Part shown: positions 36,717-46,769 of the stretch, in pieces | Layout: every line of letters begins with the position of its first letter | How positions within the stretch are numbered: position 1 is the first letter of the stretch | Assembly: GCA_914767715.1 (NCBI GenBank) | Contig: OU612070.1 | Coordinates: 24,478,025-24,542,024, forward strand | Length of the DNA stretch: 64,000 bases | Origin: Membranipora membranacea | Taxonomy: Eukaryota > Bryozoa > Gymnolaemata > Cheilostomatida > Membraniporidae | Reading direction: 5' to 3' | The notes under the pieces: generated by a model | Database searches by the model: none | Told to the model about the DNA's origin: nothing | Seen by the model: the letters and a program-made list of their open reading frames with translations, nothing else | Made by a program: the position numbers and the translations under genes

Positions 36717-37082
36717 ACTCAGCCGGCAAGGTTTGGCCAGCAAGCTTCTGTAGAGGTTGCCAAGTGTGTCTATTGTAAAGGGGGGCTGGAGACAGTCACA
36801 CACCTTTTTGTAACTTGTAAGGAACTGCAACGGTTTTTTGATATGGAGATAGATACAGCGAGGGAGCGTGCTATGTTGTATGGAGTGTTTTCCGATCGAG
36901 TTGGGCATAATGAAGGAGACCGCCTACTTCGGCATTTTGTTTTGGCACTCAACAAGGTTGTATGGGACATGAGGTGCCGTATAATTTTTGACAGTGAGGT
37001 TTTTATCTTCAATGTTCTAAGATCGAGGTTTTTGTCAGCTGTTAAACCCTTTTTCAGCAATATCATCGGAGAGAATGTGTAA
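36717..37082 (+). mobile_element. C-terminal zinc-finger fragment of a LINE ORF2
   Basis: An open frame to TAA contains CVYCKGGLETVTHLFVTC, a CCHC-type finger of the form seen at the end of L1/Tx1-type reverse transcriptase proteins. It continues MLYGVFSDRVGHNEGDR and LNKVVWDMRCRIIFD. It is a different LINE lineage from the full element at 45 kb. It sits between two arrays of the same minisatellite, which may therefore belong to, or have been moved by, this element. Confidence 0.65.
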
Positions 37083-37854
37083 TTTTTATGATTGATGGTT
37101 ATCGCGCATCAATAGAGATTCTTTTTTTCTCTTCTCTCATGGTTTTTTTTTCAGCAGTCACTCTCAATGAATGATCCGAAATTTGTTTTTGTTGCCAACT
37201 CTTTGGTGAGCCACGAAACAACCTTTTCTGCCGCTAGTGTGTGTTCAGGCAATCGCTGCCTGCATGAGAATTTGTGGTGAGTCGGTCACAGCATACCTAG
37301 CAAAACCTAATACCATACACAAACCTTAATAAAATATCATCTCACTAATTTTCCTGCCTTTCAAAAACATTATTCCTGTGGCTCAGTAGACAGTTGAAGA
37401 GGGCGATATTGGTTCAATCCCCATTTTTTCCCAGTTTCCGGTTGAAACGTCGTCCTGTTTATCAAAGTTTTGATAACAAAGAGGCTTTATGGACCAGTAT
37501 ATTGTCGATGTTCTGGCGTGCCTTAAATAGGAAGGCTAAATGCTCTTTGCAATGCAGAAGCCTTCTACAGTACCCACTCAGCCAGTACCTCTCACTCCCT
37601 CCCTTAGAGGCCTTCTGAGAAATAATAAATATATTTATAACAATGCAATCTTAAGATCGAAAATGGATAGAGACAGTTATTTATATCCCTGTTATATCCT
37701 TTAATCCTATATCCTATCAACTTTTTGAAGAGGTTGCTAAAAATCCTTTTCGGCAACCTCTTCCCCCGGTCCATATGGCATACAATTGGCAACAGTGTTC
37801 AGCGTCTTCCGATAACCTCTTTCCAACCAAGTTTAGTCGACCAATTTCCCGCTG
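37083..37854. other. Spacer between minisatellite arrays
   Basis: This may include the 3' UTR of the LINE fragment. It also holds a tRNA-like block at 37377-37422. Nothing else recognised. Confidence 0.35.
37377..37422 (+). repeat. tRNA-like SINE head fragment
   Basis: TGTGGCTCAGTAGAC resembles a polymerase III A box and GGTTCAATCCCCA is a good B box, but they are closer together than in a true tRNA and no acceptor stem forms. Confidence 0.45.
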
Positions 37855-38888
37855 GAACTTAGCCCCAAACGAGTAAAACTTGGCCCTAAATATGAGACTT
37901 GGCCCCATGTACTGAAACTTGGCCCCAATTAGTAAAACTTGGCCCCATATACAAAACATGGCCGCATGCAATGAAACTTGGCCCCAATTAGTAAAACTTG
38001 GCCCTAAATATGAGACTTTGCCCCATGTACTGAAACTTGGCCCCAATCAGTAAAACTTGGCCCCATATACAAAACATGGCCCCAGGTAATGAAACTTGGC
38101 CCCAATAACTAAAACTTGGCCCAAAATATAAAACTTGGCCCCATGCAATGAAACTTGGCCCCAACTAGTAAAACTTGGCCCTAAATATGAGACTTTTCCC
38201 CATGTACTGAAACTTGGCCCCAATTAGTAAAACTTGGCCCAATATACAAAACATGGCCCAAGGTAATGAAACTTGGACCCGATAACTAAAAATTGGCCAA
38301 ACTATAAAACTTGGCCCCATGCAATGAAACTTAGCCCAAATTAGTATAACTTGGCCCCATGCAATGAAACTTGGCCCCAATAACTAAAACTTGGCCCCAA
38401 ATATAAAACTTGGCCCCATGCAATGAAACTTGGCCTCAATTAGTAAAACTTGGCCCGATATACAAAACCTGGCCATTTAATGAAACTTGGCCCCAATAAC
38501 TAAAAGTTGGCCCCAAATATAAAACTTAGACACATGCAATGAAACTTGACCCCAATCAGTAAAACTCAGCCCCAATTAGTAAAACTTGGCCCAATAAATA
38601 AAACTTGGCCCCATGCATTAAAAATTGGCCCCAATTAGTAAAACTTGGCCCCATATACAAAACGTCGCCCCAGGTTATAAAACTTGGCCCAAATAACTAA
38701 AACTTGGCCCCAGATATAAAACTTGGCCCTGTGAAATGAAACTTGGCCCCAATTATTAAAACTTGGGCCTATGTACTGAAAATTGGACCCATTAACTAAA
38801 CCATGGCCCCATACAATGAAACTTGGCCCCAATTAGTAAAACCTGGCCCCAAATATATGACTTGGCCATATGTACTGAAACTTGCCTC
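37855..38888. repeat. ACTTGGCCCC core-and-tail minisatellite, array 2
   Basis: About 50 units in the same orientation as array 1, with the same core and the same small set of tails plus ATATACAAA and ATGTACTGAA. Runs of tails recur in the same order (for example ATGTACTGAA then AATTAGTAAA then ATATACAAA), giving a higher-order repeat. The array ends directly at the 1.58-kb palindrome. Confidence 0.9.
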
Positions 38889-38901
38889 TACACACTAAAA
38901 G

Positions 38902-40485
38902 CGGTAGGTACGAAAAACCGAACCACGAACTCACGAACTACGAACCTTTAAAATACCGAACCTTCAATGTGTCTGATAACATAATTTCATCCAATGATGA
39001 TCTTCGTAACAAAATGTCAAAACTTTGATGAACAGTTATCCTCTCTTGCACTTTGGCAAATGATAGAGGACAACTCCAAACCTAGCAGAGAGTTTGGGAG
39101 ATAGGAGCAGGGAGAGTGGGAAGGGAATAGGGAGGGGAGCAGGGAGTTTGTCCCCGACTGAACAAAGAAGGGGACTTTGTTCTAGAAAAGACGCCAGGCT
39201 AGATCATGGCTTGAACGATTTCCAGATTGAGACAGAGGTTCCGGAGAGCCGGGAGCCACCAAGTTCAAACTTAGTGATTAATACCATGGTGGTGCGACTG
39301 ATCCTGGAAAACTGAGTGATTAAGCACAAATGCACGCAGTGATCTTTTTACTTACTAAATGATGCTTGTAAATACTCTGTTTATGTGATCATTGCACTGT
39401 TTGAGTGATAAGGTGATCCAAGCAGATAACATATTATATGCGCATTCAAATAAAGGTAATGGTTCAGAGAAGAGACTGTTGATGGTGTTTACATGTGTAT
39501 TCAATGAACTTATTTGTATATTATGGTGCCTGAAATAGCAGCAAAATGAGAGGCAGACAAAAGGCCTGAGAGAATAGTAATGGCTCAGGTGGATTAATAC
39601 TGAAGTGTGAGCATTCATGGCTATGAATACACATGTGATGGACTGATGGTAGACCATTGGGGACATAAAGCAGTTCCTATCCAGTGGCAATGTATGTTGT
39701 TTTACACTACGATTGGATAGGAACTGCTTTATTTCCCCGATGGTCTACCATCACACGTGTATTCACAGCCATGAATGCTCACACTTCAGTATTAATCCAC
39801 CTGAGCCATTACTATTCTCTCAGGCCTTTTTTTCTGCCTCTCATTTTGCCGCTTTTTCAGGTACCATAATATACAAATAAGTTCATTGAATACACGTGTA
39901 AACACCATCAACAGTCTCTTCTCTTCTCTGTACCATTACCTTTATTTGAATGCGCATATAATATGTTATCTGATTGGATCACCTTATCACTCAAACAGTG
40001 CAATGATCACATAAACAGCGTATTTGCAAGCATCAGTAAAAGCATCACTGCGTGCATTTGTGCATAATCACTCAATTATCCAAGGTCAGTCGCACCACCA
40101 TGGTAATAATCACTAAGTTTGAACTTGGTGGCTCCCAGCTCTCCGGAACCTCTGTCTCAATCTGGAAATCGTTCAGGCCATGATCTAGCCTGGTTTCTCT
40201 TCTAGAACAAAACCCCCTTCTTTGTTCAGTCGGGGACAAACTCCCTGCTCCCCTCCCTGTTCCCTTCCCACTCTCCCTGCTCATATGTCCCAAACTCTCT
40301 GCTGGGATTGGAGTTGTCCTCTACCATTTGCCAAAGTGCAAGAGAGGATAACTGTTCATCAAAGTTTTAACTTTTTGTTACAAAGAACATCATTGGCCGA
40401 AATTATGTTATCAGACACATTGAAGGTTCGGTTTTGTAAAGGTTCGTAGGTTGTGAGTTCGTGGTTCGGTTTTTCGTACCTACCG
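38902..40485. mobile_element. 1.58-kb foldback transposon with 9-bp target duplication (MULE-like)
   Basis: The left arm (38902-39683) and right arm (39714-40485) are nearly perfect inverted copies of about 775 bp around a 30-bp loop. Ends read CGGTAGGTACGAAAAACCGA. CACTAAAAG directly flanks both ends (38893-38901 and 40486-40494). A 9-bp duplication with very long inverted repeats is characteristic of Mutator-like elements. It has no internal transposase, and mirror-image ORFs in both arms are artefacts. Arm similarity is high, so it is young or kept by gene conversion. Confidence 0.85.
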
Positions 40486-40494
40486 CACTAAAAG

Positions 40495-41100
40495 ATAATA
40501 TGAAGTCCAGCCAATTTTTAATGTATAATGTACGGTGAAATGATATGTAACATTACAATCAAATTGTACTATTCTATGAATAACCAAACTTTTAAGCTGC
40601 AAATTACTTTCATCTTTCCTTAGGTTGTTTACAAATCACCATGATCATTTATTTTAGGACACATGAAATTTACATTTCACCATTGACCATAAAAGTCTTA
40701 GTTAGAACACATTTAGCTTTAATTCCTGAGTAAGCATGGTGGTGGTGGAGCGAAAGATGACATAAGAAACCAGGAGCTGCCACCATGTGTGTGATGAGGA
40801 TGTAAAATATAGACTCTGCATACCAAGACTGGACTGGACTGGACACAAGGCTAATCAGATGGGGATCTTTGGGAGAATAAACCATGAAAATAAGCCAGGA
40901 GCGTGACACCCTGTAAGGGCAATGTGTATGTAAGCCTACAGCACATCTGGCCGGTCATTGCATCAGCTGGCTGAGGATCTGCTCTCGTCTTAGTCTCACC
41001 TTGCCAGTGCAGAATTTCCTGTGGAGAGGGCTGCTCTGACAACCTACAAAACTCAGAGTAGCCTTTCAAATCCTTTGCAAGCTTTATTCCAATTTGGATC
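40495..41100. other. Spacer
   Basis: No supported gene. The right end may hold the 5' part of the RTE-type LINE fragment. Confidence 0.3.
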
Positions 41101-42560
41101 ATGAAGTCTCACAAGAAAAAAAACACATACTGGCAGGACGTCGCCAAGGATAAAAAAGTGCAAACAGCTTATGATCTGAATTTTGCTTCGTTGAACATTA
41201 GAACAATGCTTGATCGTGATAGAGCAGATAGACCAGAAAGGCGGAGTGGCATCATTGTACAAGAGCTAAAGAAATATAGAATTGATGTTGAAGCACTAAG
41301 TGAGGCATGTTTTGGTGATACTGGTAGTGGTAAGATCTCAGGAATGAAGAGTGAATCAATGCTGTCATCGCCAATATGACTGAAGACCCCCAAATCTGTA
41401 AATGATAGAATGATCACCCTCAGACTCCCTCTAAACAAGAACAGATATTGTACTATCATTGCGGTGTATGCACCTACCGTAAGGTCACGTATTGTAACCA
41501 CTTGGCTTGTTGGTGAACATATGGATTAATTTAGGAAACAAAACACAGGTTTTAGCCATATCACACCAGCAAGCCCACTGTCATTTAACCACAATATTTA
41601 GCTGCCCAGGCAATATAATGATCAAGAACTATGCACACTATGTGTTACATGCTAGTGCCCTCACCACCACACTGCACAGACCTGACCACAGCCGTCAGCT
41701 GTCCTACTAACTTCTTCAAAACAAAACATTGTGATACATTTCTGTATGCCATAATAATCAGCATTGCATCGACTGGTTGGGGAAGAAGAATGCTGACTGG
41801 TTAACTATCGGTCAGATCGTTTCTAATTGGATGATAATTTTATGTAGGTGTAACGAGGCAACAACTGCTTCACCTTGAAGGTCAATACATTGAGTTCCAT
41901 ATCCTTATATGTCTCTTCTGAGGTCAGATAGTGTTAATAAAAATAAGAGATATATAGTTGCTGCTAGCATGTTACAACTGATTTAGTATGAGTTAGTATG
42001 TTCACTCATTAGCCGCCTGCCTATAGAATTTGGAAACAATGCCCTTATTATAACCGCGGTATGCTTGACTAAGTTTTAACCACTCATGAACATTAACCAT
42101 GCGGCTACAATACGCGACCTTCCGGTACAAGAACGAATAGCCCTGAGAAAATCACACAGTTTTATCAGCAGCTGGATTCCACCTTGAGGACAGTACCTAA
42201 AGAAGCTAAAATTATATTCCTAGGTGACTTTAATGCTAGAGTTGGCCAAGATAATGAGATCTGGAATAATGTGTTTGGAAAATTTGGAACTGGACGATCA
42301 AATTCTAATGGTGAGCTTTCACTGTCTATCTGTACTGAACATCAGCTGGTGATAACAAATACGAGCTTTAAGCACAAAGCTAGCAATAAAAACACATGGA
42401 TGCACCCGAGGGCTTAACACTGGCACCTAATTGACTTCATTGTCAACCGCCAATGTGAATTGTGTGACATCAGTGATACTAGAGCTATTGCCAACTGCAG
42501 CACTGATCATATCATCAACAGGTGTTACACCAGGCTCAGAGTGCGGAAGCTCATGCTCAG
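41101..42560 (+). pseudogene. RTE-type LINE endonuclease fragment, interrupted
   Basis: Pieces of one apurinic-type endonuclease read in order: SLNIRTML, GIIVQELKKYRIDVEALSEA, LNKNRYCTIIAVYAPT, then after a 649-bp insertion LRTVPKEAKIIFLGDFNARV, WNNVFGKFGTGRSNSNGE, TNTSFK, TWMHPRA and WHLIDFIVNRQ ending at STDH. The active-site GDFNARV and a T-DH motif are recognisable. A frameshift near 41378, a stop at 42415 and the insertion show it is dead. Reverse transcriptase is absent downstream, where a satellite array begins. Confidence 0.75.
41477..42125. mobile_element. 649-bp MITE inserted in the RTE fragment
   Basis: Ends CCGTAAGGTCACGTATTGTA and the inverse of CCGGAAGGTCGCGTATTGTA are about 25-bp inverted repeats with few mismatches. 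TA lies at both borders (41475-41476 and 42126-42127). Removing it rejoins the endonuclease (VYAPT to SPEKITQFYQQLD). A TA target duplication fits Tc1/mariner-like or similar elements. It has no transposase. Confidence 0.75.
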
Positions 42561-42619
42561 GGCATATAAGGTAATTTTGTGAACCCGAGTTATCTCCACA
42601 TCTCGAAAAGGCCAAAATT

Positions 42620-44325
42620 CATATAAATTATAAAGCGAAAAACTTCTTTTGTGGCTGGCATAAAAAGTTATCAAGCTACAGACCTCAAATTTTCAGGACA
42701 CACTCACAAACTGTGTATTTCTTTGCCCCCCATGAAAGTGGAATAATTGCATACATAAGCCGGCAGCAGGGCAGCAATTTATATCATTTTTTAACCGTTT
42801 TCCGAAAACTCTCGATATGTTGGTAGATATTTTCCTTGTTTACTAAAGAAAATAACCACTATGTTCCTCAGAAGATGAGCAATCCAATGATATAAAAATT
42901 TGTGGTGTCAGACCATTTAAAGCCATGCTGCTGCTCAAAAGAAAATGTGCTTCTACATTATTTTATTGATTTGCGATGATTTAGCTGTGCACAAATATGC
43001 TGATTGTGTGTGTATTCATCATCAGTAATGTAATGCAATTATTGTAATACAGAATCCATGCTCCACTAAATTTAAGGCAGACACTCTTATTTTGATACAA
43101 CATGTTTGTGTAGCTCAGTGGATAATTCTCTATTTCGTCAACGCAGAGCTCTGGGTTCGAGTTGGTGCCAAATTTTTTATACTCTCAATATGGCTATAAA
43201 TCATAATGATTGTAAAGAGGAAGCCTTTTTTGTTGCAAACAAAATAAGTTGTCGAGCTACAGACCTCAGATTTTCAGATCATACTCAAAAAATTCCCGCC
43301 ATGAAAATGGAGTAGTTGCATACATATGCCGGCAGCAGGGCAGCAATTTTATCATTTTCAAACTGTTTTCACTAAAGCTCTCGAAATGTTGGAAGATGTT
43401 TTCCTTTTTTACTAAAAAAATTAACACTATGTTCCTCGGGAGATGAGGCATCCAATGATATAAAAATTTGTGCTGTCAGACCTTTAGAAGTTATGCTGCT
43501 GATCAAAAGATAATTTGGCTACACATTGTTTTACTGATTTGTGATGCTTTAGAAAAAGCTTCTTTTGTAGCTGACATAAGAAAATATTGAGCTACAGACC
43601 TCAGATTTTCAGGACACACTCACAAACTGTGTATTTCTTTGCCCCCCCCCCATGAAAGTGGAATAATTTTATACATAAGCCGGCAGCAGGGCAGCAATTA
43701 ATATAATTTTTTAACTGTTTACCATAAAGCTTTCGATATGTTGGTAGATATTTTCCTTGTTTACTAAAGAAAATAACCACTGTGTTCCTCAGAAGATGAG
43801 CAATCCAATGATATAAAAATTTGTGGTGTCAGACCATTCGAAGCCATGCTGCTGCTCAAAAGAAAATGTGCCTACACATTATTTTACCGATTTGTGATGC
43901 TTTAGAGAAAGCTTCTTTTGTAGCTGGCATAAGCGATTATTGAGCTACAGACCTCAGATTTTCAGGACACACTCACAAACTGTGAATTTCTTTGCCCCCA
44001 TGAAAGTGGAATAATTGCATACATAAGCCGGCAGCAGGGCAGCAATTTATATCATTTTTTAACTGTTTTCCATAAAGCTTTCAATATGTTAATAGATATT
44101 TTCCTTGTTTACTAAAGAAAGTAACCACTGTGTTCCTCAGAAGATGAGCAATCCAATGATATAAAAATTTGTGGTGTCAGACCATTTGAAGCCATGCTGC
44201 TGCTAAAAAGAAAATGTGCCTACACATTATTTTACTGATTTGCGATGCTTTAGAGAAAGCTACTTTTGTAGCTGGCATAGTAAGCAATTATTGAGCTAAA
44301 GACCTCAGATTTTCAGGACATACAC
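42620..44325. repeat. Roughly 350-bp tandem satellite, about 4.5 units
   Basis: Units start near 42671, 43251, 43589, 43941 and 44290 at GAGCTACAGACCTCAGATTT. Later units are 338-352 bp apart and very similar. The first interval is about 580 bp because a tRNA-type SINE lies in it. Each unit includes GCCGGCAGCAGGGCAGCAAT and ATGATATAAAAATTTGTG. No ORF is shared by the units. Confidence 0.9.
43090..43200 (+). repeat. tRNA-derived SINE inside the satellite array
   Basis: A good A box (TAGCTCAGTGGATA, from 43111) and B box (GGTTCGAGTT, from about 43154) are spaced as in a tRNA, inside a block absent from the other satellite units. No acceptor stem pairs, so it is a SINE head, not a tRNA gene. 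Confidence 0.6.
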
Positions 44326-44990
44326 TGAGTTTCATGCCCCAAATATCATTACCCAACCAGCAACATTATTGTATAATTAACCCTGCCTGCCAAATAAACT
44401 ACATTCATTATTGCTATTGTATTGTTATAGTATAATCCTTTACAGTTCTAGCCCAGTTCTAGTCAATATTATATAATTGGATTGACATTGTATTCAATGA
44501 GTTTGTATTTAGATGACCAGGCAAGTTAGCTGCTACAATGAAAGCATTCCATTCGAATTCCTCCTCACAATTTTTGTAAGCACAACTCTTAGTATTGAGT
44601 ATGATGAGCCCACAAAATACCTATGTTCAACTCTTCTGTGTTGTACTGTAGGCCTACCCTAAGCTATATCTTGTGCAATCTGAGAATGTAGGCAGCAACT
44701 GCATAAATAGAATACATCAGCTAAATTATGCTAGCAGAATGATCACAAAACTCTGCTACTAATAAAAAAGTACAACATCGCTCACCAGTTGAGCGAGGAT
44801 CTACTTTGTATTAATCGCCCTATATGCCTAAGTGGAGAAAAGTGATATGCGAATGAGGCCATATTCTCCACAGAACTACCGAAAATATGCTGACTGATGC
44901 TAGAAACAGTGGTGTATATTAGCACTCATATTAGCTCAGTGTGTAGAGCGTGTGCCTAATAATCACTGTTAATAAGATTGTTGTGGGTTT
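44326..44990. other. Spacer with a weak tRNA-like block
   Basis: TTAGCTCAGTGTGTAGAG near 44930-44950 resembles an A box, but the downstream B box is poor. Otherwise nothing is recognised. The 5' end of the full LINE lies near the right edge. Confidence 0.35.
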
Positions 44991-45188
44991 GGTTGTGGGT
45001 AAGATTTTTTCAAATGGGTGCTTTATCAGATTGTTGAATTCTTCAATCAGAATTATCAGATTTATTAGAATTATCAGAATTATCAGAACAATCAGAATTA
45101 TCAGATTGTTGAATTCTTGAAGCGCAAGGCTGACAAAAATCTGAGCTCCAGAAAAATTGACAATAAATCTGGGTAATTTTCACCCAAA

Positions 45189-46769
45189 ATGAACAAAGGC
45201 AAGAAGAGAAAACTCATTTCCAGTAATGATCCTGATGAAGATGATGCTGAGGATAATATCTTCACCTATTCGCTCAACAAGTTGAAGGCATTACAAAAGA
45301 AAATCGACTCTACTACCACTGATGAGTCTATCACCATAAAAGGTAATCCGGGAAACATCCAAATTGTCGTTGACTGCAGCACAGCTGTTTTTGAGCTTGT
45401 CAGATCTATATTTCAAACATCAATTCAGGAGCAATATCTTTATGTAACTAGGAAAATGAATAAAGATAAGGACAAAAACACAACAGCCACCATATTCACC
45501 GTTAAAAACAAGAAGAAATCGGATAGACGCCTTTATACTGCAAACTTTTACCATACCACCTCTAGAATACTGGTGAATGCTATCAAAGATGTGGATGTGT
45601 TTATAAGTCACTACTCTAAGCTGGTAGGTGAATTACAGCCAGAAACAATTGCCAATTTAAACGAGAAAGTCCGTTCCTCATGCTCAAATGCAATGGAATC
45701 GCTGAAAAGTAAACAAACCAATGCCAACAGCAGCACAACTCAACAACAAAGCACACAAGGTGCTCTAGGGGGATCTACAGTCTCACTGCCAGAGTCTTCT
45801 CAGTGTTCCCTGTCTGAGACAATGGAGACTTCTGCTCCATTCGTCGACAGCGCTCCCAGTCATTCCAGGGACAGAGATTGTGGGGAGAGTCCCGGATGTG
45901 CGTCATGCAGAACTCTACATGGCGTGCTTTCTATTATGATGGAGAAGATGGACAGCATGCAGGAGAAGATGGACAGCATGCAGGTTAAATTGGATAAAAT
46001 TACTAGTGCTTTTTCTGAGAGCCCTAGTACAAAGGAATGTCCATCAAATTCCAAAAATACCGTACAACAAACATATCTTCCAACTCAAACTCTTAACACC
46101 ACACAACAATGGTCATCAGTTGCAAGCAGCAGTAGACAACTCCACAGAAATATTCCTTCATCAACAACACATCAAAACACACCAACACCAAGTTCACCGG
46201 CAACTACATCCAACACACCAGATCACATGCCATCTATTACAAAAACAGCTCGTCCAAACAACTTCAACCCCAAGCACTGCATCGTAATAAGTATCAACAA
46301 GTCATCAAAAACCTACCAAAACTATAATCAAGACAACATCAGACGTGAGATTAACCGTGAATTCGGCCCAACAATCATAGAAAACATAACGACCTACAAT
46401 TTCAAGACAGAATCTCCAAAAATTATGCTGCACCTTCGCGATGAAAAGACAGTGACCAAGTTGATAAACACTTGGAATACATTACTATTTGAAAATTCGC
46501 AAGTAAGAAAGACAATCAATCCAGAATCAGCAAAAGTCAACACTGGTATGCTGAGAGGCATTCCTATCGATGCTGATGATGAACTTGTAATAAAAGAGAT
46601 ATCACAGAATTTCCCCAACTCTTCAGCTATAAGGATTTACAAAGGGGAAAAGAAAATGCGCATCTTTAAAGTAAAGTTTGACACTCAGGACCAATACAAC
46701 AAGGTCCTCAGTCAAGGTATGATTTTAGACTCACTTAAACTTAAATGCCATTTTGAAAAACTTCTATGA
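45189..46769 (+). CDS. LINE ORF1 protein (coiled coil, RRM-like)
   Basis: 526 residues. The N-terminal half is charged and Ser/Thr/Gln-rich, and contains a CASCR motif. A short coiled coil with an exact internal duplication (EKMDSMQEKMDSMQ) lies around residues 250-275 and probably drives trimerisation. Residues about 360-526 look like two RNA-binding modules (KHCIVISINKSSKTYQNYNQ; RGIPIDADDELVIKEIS with MRIFKVKFD), as in CR1/Jockey-type ORF1 proteins. By family, it binds the element's RNA and takes part in the ribonucleoprotein needed for retrotransposition. The stop codon overlaps the ORF2 start (ATGATGG), which suggests termination-reinitiation to make ORF2. Confidence 0.8.
   Translation: MNKGKKRKLISSNDPDEDDAEDNIFTYSLNKLKALQKKIDSTTTDESITIKGNPGNIQIVVDCSTAVFELVRSIFQTSIQEQYLYVTRKMNKDKDKNTTATIFTVKNKKKSDRRLYTANFYHTTSRILVNAIKDVDVFISHYSKLVGELQPETIANLNEKVRSSCSNAMESLKSKQTNANSSTTQQQSTQGALGGSTVSLPESSQCSLSETMETSAPFVDSAPSHSRDRDCGESPGCASCRTLHGVLSIMMEKMDSMQEKMDSMQVKLDKITSAFSESPSTKECPSNSKNTVQQTYLPTQTLNTTQQWSSVASSSRQLHRNIPSSTTHQNTPTPSSPATTSNTPDHMPSITKTARPNNFNPKHCIVISINKSSKTYQNYNQDNIRREINREFGPTIIENITTYNFKTESPKIMLHLRDEKTVTKLINTWNTLLFENSQVRKTINPESAKVNTGMLRGIPIDADDELVIKEISQNFPNSSAIRIYKGEKKMRIFKVKFDTQDQYNKVLSQGMILDSLKLKCHFEKLL

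Noticed and set aside
36197-38832. Reverse-frame ORFs encoding GPSFTNWGQV-type repeats
   Set aside because: They are translations of the tandem repeat in several frames at once, with no start context or splice support.
36298-38888. CRISPR-like array (constant repeat with variable spacers)
   Set aside because: Units are about 20 bp, the variable part is only 9-10 bases and is drawn from about six recurring tails. This is a eukaryotic minisatellite.
39094-40449. Paired ORFs with similar products on both strands
   Set aside because: They are mirror images produced by the two arms of the palindrome.
43090-43200. Functional tRNA gene
   Set aside because: A and B boxes are good but the ends do not pair into an acceptor stem; it is a SINE head. 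The same applies to 15748-15817 and 37377-37422.
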